This document shows positions 32,079 through 40,420 of a stretch of DNA of 40,420 bases, in pieces. A program made the translations under genes and the position numbers. Positions within the stretch are counted from its first letter, which is position 1. Every line of letters starts with the position of its first letter. This DNA is from Bacteroidales bacterium (lineage in GTDB: Bacteria > Bacteroidota > Bacteroidia > Bacteroidales > UBA12170): positions 1 to 40,420 of the forward strand of contig JAGGUP010000109.1 of assembly GCA_021158405.1 (NCBI GenBank). Direction: 5' to 3'. The notes under the pieces are model-generated. The model was not told the origin of the DNA. It did not search any database and was given only the letters and a program-made list of their open reading frames with translations.

Positions 32079-33428
32079 ATGTTTGCCATCATCGATGTTG
32101 AAACAACCGGAGTAAATGCAAAAACCGATCGTATAACCGAAATCGCAATTGTTCTTTTTGATGGTGAGAAAATCATCAAAGAATTCTCCAGCCTAATTAA
32201 TCCGGAAAGAAAAATCTCCTATCACATCACCCAATTGACAGGGATTAATAATAAAATGGTTGAATCAGCTCCCAAATTTTATGAGCTGGCTAAAGAGATT
32301 GTGGAAATGACCGAAGACTGCCCTTTCGTGGGTCATAATGTGGCTTTTGATTACCGTTTTATTCGCGCCGAATTCGAAAGTTTAGGCTATAATTACGAAC
32401 GTAAAACATTAGATACACTTAGACTGGCTCGCAAATTTATTCCCGGACTCAGAAGTTATAGTCTGGGTAGATTATGCGAATCTATCGGGATAGAAATTAA
32501 CAATCGGCATCGTGCTCTAGGAGATGCTCGTGCAACCGTCGAGCTTTTTAAACGCATTTATCAATTTCAACCCGAGTTAGAAAGCGTTTCTTTAAAAGGT
32601 TTGCATTCTAATTTGAAGCAAGAAAAAATCGACTCTCTTCCTCAGGAAACCGGCGTATATTATTTCTACAACGATGCTAAAGAGTTGATTTATGTAGGGA
32701 AAAGCACAAATATCCACAGCCGCATGCTTCAGCATTTAAGCAATACTACGACAAAAAAAGCGCTTGAAATGAAAAATCGCATTGCCGATGTGGACTATGA
32801 ATTATGCGGAAGCGAATTGGTTGCTTTATTGCTCGAATCGGATGAAATAAAAAAAAACCTTCCGCTCTATAATCGTTCTCAAAGAAGAAGTTTGCACACC
32901 TGGGGATTGTATAGTTATGAAAACGAACAAGGCTACAATTGTTTAACTATTGAACGCACAAAAAACTCTACAGACACGCCCTTGACTTTATTCTCATCAA
33001 AGATGCAAGCCCAGGAACAATTGTTTCAGATTACCGAAACCTATCAACTTTGCCAAAAATTAAATGGTTTGTATCATAGTTCGGGAGCGTGTTTTCAATA
33101 TGGGATTAAACTTTGTAAGGGAGCTTGCATCGGCGAAGAAAATGCAGAAGACTACAATTTAAGAGTCCGTCAGCTAAAAGATTATTTCTCCCTCGATCAC
33201 AACAATATGATATTAGTAGATAAAGGTCGTTCAAAAGAAGAAAAAGCCATTGTTATGATTGAAAACGGTAGTTATTGTGGCTTTGGTTATATTGACGAAA
33301 ATATTTTAAATGATTCACCGGAAGATATCAAATCCTCTATAAGAAACTATGTTAACAATAGGGATACACAAAGCATTATCCGTTCATATTTGAGGCGTAA
33401 AAAAGTTGAACGAATTATTTATTTTTAG
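32079..33428 (+). CDS. DnaQ-like 3'-5' exonuclease fused to GIY-YIG (UvrC/Cho-like) nuclease
   Basis: A two-nuclease fusion of 449 residues. Residues 1-165 form a DEDDh exonuclease like the Pol III epsilon subunit: IIDVETTG (ExoI), GHNVAFDYRFI (ExoII) and HRALGDARATVEL (ExoIII, with the catalytic His). Residues about 190-290 form a GIY-YIG endonuclease: TGVYYFYN, ELIYVGKSTNIHSRMLQHL and the Glu in LLLESDEIKK. The C-terminal part has a Cys cluster (CFQYGIKLCKGACIG) as in Cho/UvrC N-terminal proteins. Family knowledge: similar fusions occur in Bacteroidota and Actinobacteria, and a role in DNA repair is inferred. ATG 32079 is preferred to a TTG at 32061, because IIDVETTG needs few residues before it and the promoter box overlaps the longer form. 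Confidence 0.9.
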   Translation: MFAIIDVETTGVNAKTDRITEIAIVLFDGEKIIKEFSSLINPERKISYHITQLTGINNKMVESAPKFYELAKEIVEMTEDCPFVGHNVAFDYRFIRAEFESLGYNYERKTLDTLRLARKFIPGLRSYSLGRLCESIGIEINNRHRALGDARATVELFKRIYQFQPELESVSLKGLHSNLKQEKIDSLPQETGVYYFYNDAKELIYVGKSTNIHSRMLQHLSNTTTKKALEMKNRIADVDYELCGSELVALLLESDEIKKNLPLYNRSQRRSLHTWGLYSYENEQGYNCLTIERTKNSTDTPLTLFSSKMQAQEQLFQITETYQLCQKLNGLYHSSGACFQYGIKLCKGACIGEENAEDYNLRVRQLKDYFSLDHNNMILVDKGRSKEEKAIVMIENGSYCGFGYIDENILNDSPEDIKSSIRNYVNNRDTQSIIRSYLRRKKVERIIYF

Positions 33429-33457
33429 GATAGCGTTTTCACAAAAAAATAAAAAAT

Positions 33458-33538
33458 GCCACGAATGCACGAATAAATAAAATTGTATTATTGTGAAATC
33501 GGGATTTTTATCGGTTTTGCCATTCGTGAATTCGTGGC
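33458..33538. repeat. Dispersed inverted repeat, CCACGAAT family (copy 3)
   Basis: GCCACGAATGCACGAATAA (33458-33476) and ATTCGTGAATTCGTGGC (33522-33538) are the best-preserved inverted arms of the family seen at 523-587 and 29529-29602. The copy fills the gap before the cyclophilin gene. Confidence 0.75.
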
Positions 33539-33571
33539 TGTTAAATTAAATTGAAATAAAATTACATACAA

Positions 33572-34174
33572 ATGAAAAAAACTGTCCTTATATTATTAGC
33601 AATTTTTGTATTTATTTTAGTCATTATTGGATCCTTTATTAGTTTTGATAAGAAAACTGATAATCCAAGCATCGTATTTAGTACCAAAATTGGCGATATT
33701 ATTGTTGAGCTTTACCCAGAAAAAGCACCAATTACAGTAAATAATTTTCTTAGATATATAGATGAAAATAGATTGGGAGACGCTACTTTTTATCGTACAG
33801 TAAGAGACGATAATCAGCCCAATAGCGAAGTTAAAATCGCTGTTATTCAAGGAGGATTATACGAAGATAATCATCCGATGATGTTGGCTCCAATTATTCA
33901 CGAAAATACTGATCAAACTGGAATAAAACATTTGGACGGAGTTATTTCGATGGCACGTTATAGTCCCGGAACTGCGACTTCAGAATTCTTTATTTGTCTT
34001 GGCGATCAACCTTCGCTCGATTTTGGCGGAAAACGAAATGGTGATGGCGCGGGTTTTGCTGCTTTTGGAAAAGTGATTAAAGGAATGGATATTGTTCATC
34101 TGATTCATCAATCAGCAGCGGAAGCACAGTATTTGAATCCTCGAATTAAAATTCTATCCATCAAACGGATATAA
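33572..34174 (+). CDS. Membrane-anchored cyclophilin-type peptidyl-prolyl isomerase
   Basis: This 200-residue protein begins with a transmembrane helix (residues 5-24) without a lipobox Cys, so it is probably anchored in the inner membrane with the enzyme in the periplasm. The cyclophilin domain shows TKIGDIIVELYPEKAPITV, FYRTVRD (active-site Arg), VIQGG, GVISMARYSPGTATSEFFI, LDFGGKR and FAAFGKVIKGMDIV. It assists folding of exported proteins by isomerising proline bonds. It is flanked on both sides by dispersed repeats, and no partner gene is in the same operon. Confidence 0.92.
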   Translation: MKKTVLILLAIFVFILVIIGSFISFDKKTDNPSIVFSTKIGDIIVELYPEKAPITVNNFLRYIDENRLGDATFYRTVRDDNQPNSEVKIAVIQGGLYEDNHPMMLAPIIHENTDQTGIKHLDGVISMARYSPGTATSEFFICLGDQPSLDFGGKRNGDGAGFAAFGKVIKGMDIVHLIHQSAAEAQYLNPRIKILSIKRI

Positions 34175-34202
34175 AAAGTATCTTTCAGAATTACTTTGGG
34201 TA

Positions 34203-34279
34203 CTTTGTGAAACCCTTAGTGCGCCTTTGTGGTAAATAATAATACGTTTAACCACGAAGGCTCACAAAGTTGCACAAAG
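34203..34279. repeat. Intergenic inverted repeat, CTTTGTG...CACAAAG family
   Basis: CTTTGTGAAACCC with CCTTTGTGGT (34203-34233) faces ACCACGAAGG with CACAAAGTTGCACAAAG (34251-34279). A related sequence surrounds the MITE at 31784-31941. It lies downstream of the cyclophilin gene and is non-coding. Confidence 0.6.
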
Positions 34280-34345
34280 AAAAATATTTTTTTTATGAAT
34301 ACTTCATAAAAAAAGCCACAGATTTTAAAGCTAAACAAGTACTTT

Positions 34346-35356
34346 TTAAATCACAGACTTTAGTTTAAACACATCCGATTTCATCAAAATATCCACATAT
34401 TGTGCACGCTTATATGCGTAGGGATCGTTAATTTTTTCACGAGAAAGTTTTCCTCTAAATTCATCCACCGATGCATAATTATTCTTATCCATCCAAGCTT
34501 GAACATCGCCTAACATTTTAGTAATATGATCTATTCCATTTTTATAAAGTGTAGTTACAACTTGAACAACATCAGCACCAGCCAAAAGCATTTTTATCAT
34601 ATCCTCTCCTTCCATGATACCCGTGTTAGCAGCAAGACTCATATTAACCTGTCCGGCCAGCAGCCCCACATAACGCAAAGGTAAACGGTTTTCATCCGAA
34701 GTGGAGAAATTATAAGGGAAATGCATCTTTTGGTGATTGATATCAATATCAGGTTGAAATAATTTATTGAACATCACCACAGCATCAGCACCAGAGCCTT
34801 CAATCATATTTACCATACGAAGTGTATTGGTATAGAATGGACTAATTTTGACTGCTATAGGAATATTAACAGCTTCTTTTACATCGTGAATAATATTTAA
34901 TTGCTCTTCTAAAACAGCATGTCCGCTTAAACCAAAGGATTTTGGAGTAGAGAAAAAATTCAACTCAATACCATCAACACCCGTCTTTTCTATCTCTTTA
35001 GCATAGTCAACCCAGGTATATTTATACACACAATTTAAACTTGCAAAAACAGGAATATTTACCGCTTGTTTGGCTTTACGTAGATTTTCCAAAAACTCGT
35101 CAGGCCCAATCTCACCCATATCTGGGAATAAAGAAATCATCTCTGCATTCCTTTCGTTGTATGCATTTAAATCTTCATCTGCTTCGAAATTCTCCATTTG
35201 AATTTGCTCTTCAAACAAAGATTTATACACAATTGCTCCGGCACCTGCGGATTCCGTTTTTTTTATGTTTTCAATATCTGCTACCAAATTGCTGGCGCCT
35301 ACAATTAAAGGATTCTTTAATTCGATGCCCATATAGGTTGTTTTTAACTCGGCCAT
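34346..35356 (-). CDS. Dihydroorotate dehydrogenase-like flavoprotein
   Basis: A 336-residue FMN-binding TIM barrel of the DHOD superfamily. Typical parts: YMGIELKNPLIVGASNL at the start, VASLN-type strand (PVFASLNCVYKYTW), IPIAVKISPFYTN (Lys near the FMN) and the phosphate-binding end (NTGIMEGEDMIKMLLAGADV). In true DHODs the N-[IL]-S-C-P-N motif binds orotate. Here the matching place reads LNFFSTPKS, so orotate as substrate is doubtful. The annotation 'dihydroorotate dehydrogenase-like' is the family name I recall. It is divergent from the pyruvate:ferredoxin oxidoreductase gene, with a shared 321-bp intergenic region. A link to that redox system is only suggested by position. Confidence 0.85.
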   Translation of the reverse strand: MAELKTTYMGIELKNPLIVGASNLVADIENIKKTESAGAGAIVYKSLFEEQIQMENFEADEDLNAYNERNAEMISLFPDMGEIGPDEFLENLRKAKQAVNIPVFASLNCVYKYTWVDYAKEIEKTGVDGIELNFFSTPKSFGLSGHAVLEEQLNIIHDVKEAVNIPIAVKISPFYTNTLRMVNMIEGSGADAVVMFNKLFQPDIDINHQKMHFPYNFSTSDENRLPLRYVGLLAGQVNMSLAANTGIMEGEDMIKMLLAGADVVQVVTTLYKNGIDHITKMLGDVQAWMDKNNYASVDEFRGKLSREKINDPYAYKRAQYVDILMKSDVFKLKSVI

Positions 35357-35395
35357 ATATATATGTTTTTATTGATTTGTTTTTTAGATTGACTT

Positions 35396-35403
35396 CAAAG
35401 ATA
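35396..35403 (-). promoter_or_regulatory. -7 box of the DHOD-like gene
   Basis: The minus strand reads TATCTTTG, 39 bp before the ATG. The divergent region 35357-35677 otherwise shows only A/T-rich sequence and the opposite promoter. Confidence 0.5.
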
Positions 35404-35608
35404 CAAAATATAGTTTCAAATATTTATATTTAGGTATTTAATGTCCTAATTATTTTAGACTTAGTCTTTTTTTTAAAAAATTAAAGAATTTAAAGCTCCA
35501 ATTCTACGCAAACGATTGAATAAAAACACTTAATTCATATCCTTTCTAAATTATCTGTTTTACATCAATCTAAGACGCTTATTCCAAACTCAAACAGATT
35601 AAAATTTG

Positions 35609-35616
35609 TACTTTTG
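35609..35616 (+). promoter_or_regulatory. -7 box of the pyruvate:ferredoxin oxidoreductase gene
   Basis: TACTTTTG is exact, 61 bp before the ATG at 35678, leaving a leader of roughly 55 nt. The sequence TTTGTACTTTTGTAC overlaps it, a small inverted repeat GTAC-TTTT-GTAC that might be an operator (inference). Confidence 0.55.
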
Positions 35617-35677
35617 TACTCCTTTTTAAAGAATATACATATTGCATTAAATATAAGATAGTTAAATTTAAAATACG

Positions 35678-38600
35678 ATGGAAAATAAGAAAAAATTTAT
35701 CACTTGTGATGGGAATTACGCAGCTGCGCATATAGCTTATATGTTTACTGAAGTTGCAGCTATTTACCCAATTACACCTTCTTCTACAATGGCTGAATAC
35801 ATTGATGAATGGGCAGCTCATGGTCGGAAAAATATTTTTGGAGAGACTGTTCATGTTTCAGAGATGCAATCTGAAGGTGGAGCTTCCGGAGCTGTTCATG
35901 GTTCTTTGCAAGCCGGTGCACTTACTGCAACCTATACTGCTTCTCAAGGATTGTTATTAATGATTCCAAATATGTATAAAATCGCAGGTGAACTTTTACC
36001 CGGCGTTTTTCATGTTAGTGCACGTAGCTTAGCTGCTCAAGCACTTTCTATTTTTGGAGATCATTCCGATGTTATGTCAGCTCGTCAAACCGGATTTGCT
36101 TTTCTAGCTACCGGTGGTGTACAAGAAGTAATGGATTTAGCTGGCGTTGCTCACTTGGCAGCAATTAAAACCAGAGTGCCTTTTGTTCACTTCTTCGATG
36201 GATTCCGTACTTCTCACGAAATTCAAAAAATAGAATATTTCGATAATGACGATTTGTCTGATTTGATAGATCAAGAAGCTTTACAAAAATTCAGAGACTC
36301 TGCTTTAAATCCTGAAAATCCTGTAACTAGAGGTACAGCTCAAAACCCTGATATTTATTTCCAATCTCGTGAAGCTGCTAATAAATTTTACGATTCCATT
36401 CCTGATGTCGTCGAAGAATATATGCAAGAAATCACCAAAAGAACAGGCCGTGAATATCATCCTTTCACTTATTATGGTGCCGAAGATGCTACGGATATTA
36501 TTATTGCTATGGGTTCTGTTACGGAAACCATTAAAGAAGTGATTGACTACAGACTTGCACAAGGCGAGAAAGTTGGTTTAGTTTCTGTTCATTTATATCG
36601 TCCATTCTCTGCTAAATATTTCTTTAAAGTATTACCAAAATCGGTAAAACGTATTGCCGTTTTAGATCGCACTAAAGAATTGGGCGCCAATGGCGAGCCT
36701 TTGTATCTTGATATACGCGATTTATTCTATGGTAAAGAAAATGCCCCTGTAGTTATTGGTGGTCGTTATGGTTTATCTTCAAAAGATACTACTCCTGCTC
36801 AAATCATTGGTGTTTATGAAAACCTACAATTGCCTGAACCTAAAAATGGGTTTACCATTGGTATTGTTGATGATGTTACTTTCTTATCTCTTCCTAAAAA
36901 AGAAGAAGTAAGTATTGTTCCTAAAGGAACTTTCGAAGCTAAATTTTATGGTTTAGGTGCTGATGGAACTGTTGGAGCAAATAAAAACTCCATCAAAATT
37001 ATAGGCGATTCTACAGATAAATTTGTTCAGGCTTATTTTTCTTATGACTCGAAAAAATCAGGAGGTATTACCATTTCTCACTTACGTTTTGGCGATACTC
37101 CTATCCGTTCTATTTATTTGGTTGGCACACCAAACTTCGTTGCTTGTCATGTACCCGCTTATTTAACTAAATACGATATGCTGAAAGGCATTAAAGAAAA
37201 CGGTACTTTCTTAATGAATAGCAGTTGGGATGCAGCTACTACTTTGGAGCATCTTCCTGCTAAAATCAGAAAAACGCTTGCCGAGAAAAACATTTCTATG
37301 TACATTATCGACGCTACCCGAATAGCCAATGAAATAGGCTTAGGTAATCGTACAAATACCATTATGCAATCTGCATTCTTTAAAGTATCAGAAGTAATTC
37401 CTTACAAATTAGCTGTCGAAAAAATGAAGTCTTTTATCGTAAAATCTTACGGTATGAAAGGTGAGGAAATTGTAGCTATGAACTTTGCAGCTGTTGACAG
37501 AGGTGGTACTGTTACAAAAGTAGAAATACCTAAAGAATGGGCTACTATTGATGTTGAAGTTGAGCAAGAAAAAGCAGATGCTTCAATTCCTGACTTTATA
37601 AAAAACTTCGTTAATCCTGTAAATGCTCAGGATGGCGACGATCTTCCTGTAAGTGCTTTTACTAATCGCGAAGATGGAACTTTCCCAGCAGGAACAACAG
37701 CTTACGAAAAACGTGGTGTTGCAGTAACTATTCCTGAATGGCAAATGGAAAGCTGCATTCAGTGTAACCAATGTTCTTATGTTTGTCCTCACGCTGCTAT
37801 TCGTCCTTTCTTATTGGATGAAAAAGAATTGGCTAATGCTCCTGAAGGAACTCAAAGCAAGAAAGCCATTGGAAAAGCTTTGGCTGGATTGGAATTCCGC
37901 ATTCAAGTTTCTGCCCTAGACTGTACAGGTTGCGGTAACTGTGCCGAAGTTTGTCCTTCTAAAGAGAAATCATTGATTATGAAACCTCTTGAAAGCCAAA
38001 TGGCCGAAGCCGATCGTTGGGATTATTTCGCTAAAAACGTTACTTATAAAGATACTTTGGTTGACAAAACCAAAACGGTTAAAAATTCTCAGTTTGCTCA
38101 ACCATTATTTGAGTTCTCCGGAGCTTGTGCCGGATGTGGTGAAACACCTTATATTAAAACTGTCACTCAATTATTTGGTGAGAATATGATGGTTGCAAAT
38201 GCTACCGGATGTTCTTCCATTTACGGTGGCTCTGCTCCTTCTACACCTTATTGCAAAAATGCAAATGGCGAAGGACCAGCTTGGGCAAACTCTTTATTCG
38301 AAGACAATGCCGAATATGGTTACGGAATGTTTATCGGTGTTGAAAAAATCAGAGACCGTGTTCAACTGCGCTTAGAAGATGCCATAAATAATGGCGCAAC
38401 TGATGAGCAAAAAGAAGTATTCGCAAATTGGATTGCCACTCGTGAAGATAGTGATAAATCAAAAGAGGCTTCTGTACAATTGAAAGCTGTTTTGACTAAG
38501 ATGGATACCGAATATGCTAAAGAATTAATGGGTATTAATCATTATTTCGCAAAACGTTCTCAATGGATCTTTGGTGGTGACGGTTGGGCTTACGATATTG

Positions 38601-39226
38601 GATACGGAGGACTTGACCATGTATTGGCTGCTGGTAAAAATGTTAATGTTTTAGTCTTAGATACTGAAGTTTATTCCAATACTGGTGGACAATCATCTAA
38701 AGCGACTCCGGTTGCTGCCGTTGCAAAATTCGCCTCTGCAGGAAAACGTATTCGCAAAAAGGACTTAGGCGTTATGGCGATGTCTTATGGTTATGTTTAT
38801 GTTGCTCAAGTTGCAATGGGAGCCAGCAATACTCAGTATTTCAAAGCAATTAAGGAAGCTGAAGCTTATCCGGGACCATCCATCGTTATTGCTTATTCTC
38901 CTTGTATTGCTCACGGTATTCGCTCTGGAATGGGAACGACACAGCTCGAACAAAAACATGCTGTTGAATCAGGTTATTGGAGCACTTATCGTTTCGATCC
39001 AAGATTGGAAAAAGAAGGAAAAAATCCTTTCCAATTGGATTCTAAAGCACCAGACTGGACTAAATTCAAACCTTTCTTAATGAATGAAGTTCGTTTTACT
39101 TCTTTGAAAAAAGCATTTCCAAAAGAAGCTGATGAGTTATTCCAAGCTGCTGAAGACAATGCAAAATGGAGATATAATAGTTATAAACGATTAGCTGCTG
39201 CCGATTATTCTTTAGATCAAGAATAA
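35678..39226 (+). CDS. nifJ: Pyruvate:ferredoxin (flavodoxin) oxidoreductase, single-chain
   Basis: Pyruvate + CoA + oxidised ferredoxin gives acetyl-CoA + CO2 + reduced ferredoxin in anaerobes. The 1182 residues carry all subunits fused. The domain I substrate/TPP region has IYPITPSSTMAEYIDEW. The gamma-like domain has ADGTVGANKNSIKIIG. The ferredoxin domain holds two 4Fe-4S motifs, CIQCNQCSYVCPHA and CTGCGNCAEVCPS. The TPP domain has GACAGCGETPY (third-cluster Cys), GDGWAYDIGYGGLDHVLA and DTEVYSNTGGQSSKATP. Length is the usual 1170-1200. With ppdK in the same window it fits PPi-linked fermentation. It is monocistronic: own -7 box and a strong terminator. The symbol nifJ is the family name; por is also used. 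Confidence 0.97.
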   Translation: MENKKKFITCDGNYAAAHIAYMFTEVAAIYPITPSSTMAEYIDEWAAHGRKNIFGETVHVSEMQSEGGASGAVHGSLQAGALTATYTASQGLLLMIPNMYKIAGELLPGVFHVSARSLAAQALSIFGDHSDVMSARQTGFAFLATGGVQEVMDLAGVAHLAAIKTRVPFVHFFDGFRTSHEIQKIEYFDNDDLSDLIDQEALQKFRDSALNPENPVTRGTAQNPDIYFQSREAANKFYDSIPDVVEEYMQEITKRTGREYHPFTYYGAEDATDIIIAMGSVTETIKEVIDYRLAQGEKVGLVSVHLYRPFSAKYFFKVLPKSVKRIAVLDRTKELGANGEPLYLDIRDLFYGKENAPVVIGGRYGLSSKDTTPAQIIGVYENLQLPEPKNGFTIGIVDDVTFLSLPKKEEVSIVPKGTFEAKFYGLGADGTVGANKNSIKIIGDSTDKFVQAYFSYDSKKSGGITISHLRFGDTPIRSIYLVGTPNFVACHVPAYLTKYDMLKGIKENGTFLMNSSWDAATTLEHLPAKIRKTLAEKNISMYIIDATRIANEIGLGNRTNTIMQSAFFKVSEVIPYKLAVEKMKSFIVKSYGMKGEEIVAMNFAAVDRGGTVTKVEIPKEWATIDVEVEQEKADASIPDFIKNFVNPVNAQDGDDLPVSAFTNREDGTFPAGTTAYEKRGVAVTIPEWQMESCIQCNQCSYVCPHAAIRPFLLDEKELANAPEGTQSKKAIGKALAGLEFRIQVSALDCTGCGNCAEVCPSKEKSLIMKPLESQMAEADRWDYFAKNVTYKDTLVDKTKTVKNSQFAQPLFEFSGACAGCGETPYIKTVTQLFGENMMVANATGCSSIYGGSAPSTPYCKNANGEGPAWANSLFEDNAEYGYGMFIGVEKIRDRVQLRLEDAINNGATDEQKEVFANWIATREDSDKSKEASVQLKAVLTKMDTEYAKELMGINHYFAKRSQWIFGGDGWAYDIGYGGLDHVLAAGKNVNVLVLDTEVYSNTGGQSSKATPVAAVAKFASAGKRIRKKDLGVMAMSYGYVYVAQVAMGASNTQYFKAIKEAEAYPGPSIVIAYSPCIAHGIRSGMGTTQLEQKHAVESGYWSTYRFDPRLEKEGKNPFQLDSKAPDWTKFKPFLMNEVRFTSLKKAFPKEADELFQAAEDNAKWRYNSYKRLAAADYSLDQE

Positions 39227-39247
39227 TAGCAAAACAATCAATCTAAA

Positions 39248-39277
39248 AACCGGAAACAAAAGTTTCCGGTTTTTTTT
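39248..39277 (+). terminator. Intrinsic terminator of the pyruvate:ferredoxin oxidoreductase gene
   Basis: AACCGGAAAC (39248-39257), loop AAAA and GTTTCCGGTT (39262-39271) form a perfect 10-bp stem followed by T's to 39277, 22 bp after the stop. Confidence 0.93.
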
Positions 39278-39287
39278 GTTAGAGTCC

Positions 39288-39320
39288 AACTCTACGAGGG
39301 TTTTAAACCCTCGTAGAGTT
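39288..39320. repeat. Perfect 16+1+16 palindrome
   Basis: AACTCTACGAGGGTTT (39288-39303) and AAACCCTCGTAGAGTT (39305-39320) are exact inverse complements around one T. It follows the terminator by 10 bp. It has a short T-run after it but looks like a REP-type repeat. Confidence 0.7.
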
Positions 39321-39427
39321 TTCTATTAAAACAGTAGATTTCTATTTGTCAAGCAATCTAAAAATAACTCAAACTTTTTTGAGCTTGCTTTAGTGTCATT
39401 TCTTCTTATTTTTACAAAAAAAATAAA

Positions 39428-40213
39428 ATGAAAAAATACATCTTCATTCTTTTATCCGCAATACTATTTGGCTTCACTTCTTGTCAGCCAAAAGTTGAGC
39501 AACAAACAAACGATAAAAACGAAAAACTTGTTTTTGCTACCCTTTTCGTTCAGCAAGCCGCTGAATTCAAAGCCTTGAATCATCAAGCTTATAATATTGG
39601 CAAATTACGTTTAGACCAGATTTTGAGCACCAATAAAAGCGTTAAGAAATTAGCTGTTGTGGTAGATATCGACGAAACCGTTTTAGACAATTCCCCTTTT
39701 GAAGCAAAGAGTATTCTTGAAAAATCGAGCTATCCCATGTATTGGGCAGAATGGTGCAATCTTGCCCAAGCAGAATCGATTGCAGGTGCTCAGGAATTTC
39801 TTTCTTATGCAGCGAAAAAAGACGTAGAAACTTTTTATATTTCCAACCGAAAAGTAGAGTTCTACGATGCAACCATAGCCAATTTAATCAGCAATGGATT
39901 TCCTTATGCAGATTCTATCCACGTTCTTCTAAGAACCACGCAATCTGACAAAGAACCACGCAGAAGTTTGGTAAAAGAAAATTACGATATCGTGTTGCTT
40001 TTTGGTGATAATTTGGGCGATTTCTCAAGTATTTTCGATGGCAAAAGCACTGCCGATCGCTATGCTTTGGTGGAGGAAAACAAAGACGAATTCGGCTCAA
40101 AATTTATTGTATTGCCCAATCCTATATATGGCGCTTGGGATGCTGCAATGTTTTTTGATTTAGTGGTGGATAATAAAGATTCTGTTTATAAAGCACGATT
40201 GAAAAGCTTTTAA
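39428..40213 (+). CDS. 5'-nucleotidase, lipoprotein e(P4) family (class C acid phosphatase)
   Basis: A lipoprotein of 261 residues. Signal peptide MKKYIFILLSAILFGFTSC with lipobox FTSC, so Cys19 is lipidated. The HAD-fold phosphatase motif is VVVDIDETVLDNSP (nucleophile Asp and acid Asp), followed by YWAEWCN, FYISNRK (motif 2 Ser) and LLFGDNLGDFS (motif 3 Asp pair). Haemophilus e(P4) dephosphorylates nucleotides such as NMN to allow uptake of the nucleoside. An outer-membrane or periplasmic nucleotide phosphatase role is the family inference here. Length is normal. The downstream hairpin ends the gene. Upstream TATTTTTA is a weak -7. Confidence 0.93.
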   Translation: MKKYIFILLSAILFGFTSCQPKVEQQTNDKNEKLVFATLFVQQAAEFKALNHQAYNIGKLRLDQILSTNKSVKKLAVVVDIDETVLDNSPFEAKSILEKSSYPMYWAEWCNLAQAESIAGAQEFLSYAAKKDVETFYISNRKVEFYDATIANLISNGFPYADSIHVLLRTTQSDKEPRRSLVKENYDIVLLFGDNLGDFSSIFDGKSTADRYALVEENKDEFGSKFIVLPNPIYGAWDAAMFFDLVVDNKDSVYKARLKSF

Positions 40214-40264
40214 GCTCAACCAGAACGGGGAATACCATTTTACACCTGCCGCCTTTTCGGCTTA

Positions 40265-40303
40265 AAAGCACCTCTAAAAAATAAATTTTAGAGGTGCTTT
40301 TTT
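40265..40303 (+). terminator. Intrinsic terminator after the acid phosphatase gene
   Basis: AAAGCACCTCTAAAA (40265-40279) and TTTTAGAGGTGCTTT (40286-40300) form a perfect 15-bp stem with a 6-nt loop and T's. Being symmetric with A's before it, it may act in both directions. Confidence 0.9.
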
Positions 40304-40304
40304 G

Positions 40305-40420
40305 CCTTTATATAATTTGAAACACAAAATGGCTTTGAGCACTATTTACGGAATGGGTTTGCGCCGTAGCGAATTATTATCGGGACTATAGGCCGAAAGA
40401 ATTTTTATATAGAAAGCGCA
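40305..40420 (+). pseudogene. Tyrosine recombinase (integrase) remnant, cut by window end
   Basis: Directly after the terminator a frame with no start of its own reads LYNLKHKMALSTIYGMGLRR then SELLSGL and stops at TAG 40389-40391. The A-x-x-T-x-x-Y-G-x-G-L-R-R-S-E-L-L pattern is the box I region of XerC/D-type tyrosine recombinases, with the catalytic Arg in GLRR. There is no N-terminal core-binding domain upstream. The following bases stay rich in integrase-like codons in another frame, so a frameshift is likely. It is a decayed piece of a mobile element. More may follow beyond the window. Confidence 0.65.

Overview
The window is chromosomal DNA of a Bacteroidota bacterium, probably an anaerobe of the Bacteroidales/Marinilabiliales type. 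The evidence is AT-rich sequence, many exact TAnnTTTG (-7) promoter boxes, no clear Shine-Dalgarno sites, lineage-typical proteins (DUF4294, LA_2272-type repeat protein, DnaQ-GIY-YIG fusion) and dispersed palindromic repeats. Pyruvate:ferredoxin oxidoreductase and pyruvate phosphate dikinase point to anaerobic pyruvate metabolism. The genus cannot be fixed from the sequence.

Layout: (1) 1-850: 3' end of a GMC oxidoreductase, tRNA-Ser(CGA) with a second copy of its 3' end, and two dispersed repeats. (2) 850-7354: patatin-like phospholipase, ppdK with an unusual C-terminal tail, a hybrid histidine kinase, and a DUF4294 protein. (3) 7571-10925: the protein quality-control cluster tig-clpP-clpX. 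(4) 11154-13708: an exported S9-like peptidase, a 16-residue-repeat protein and tRNA-Leu(TAG). (5) 13784-18057: dnaX followed by an atypical Nramp-family protein and a 10-TM metal exporter-like protein. dnaX carries a candidate gamma/tau frameshift site. (6) 18272-20810: molybdenum cofactor genes moeA-moaA-moaC, with a short MoaA. (7) 20923-28080: a SpoU methyltransferase, rpmH, pepD, an unknown membrane protein, an MFS transporter with a large extracytoplasmic insertion, rsmG and a LysM glucosaminidase. (8) 28091-31612: gatE and gatD, the archaeal-type Glu-tRNA(Gln) amidotransferase, which is the most unexpected content here. (9) 31613-34345: a MITE-like element inside another repeat, the DnaQ/GIY-YIG nuclease, and a membrane-anchored cyclophilin. 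(10) 34346-40420: a DHOD-like flavoprotein divergent from pyruvate:ferredoxin oxidoreductase, an e(P4)-type acid phosphatase lipoprotein, and a decayed tyrosine-recombinase fragment at the edge.

Most genes are core housekeeping, and no obvious defence or biosynthetic island is present. The points most worth a second look are the bacterial GatDE pair, the dnaX slippery site, the transporters with altered motifs or insertions, the ppdK tail and the nested small repeats.
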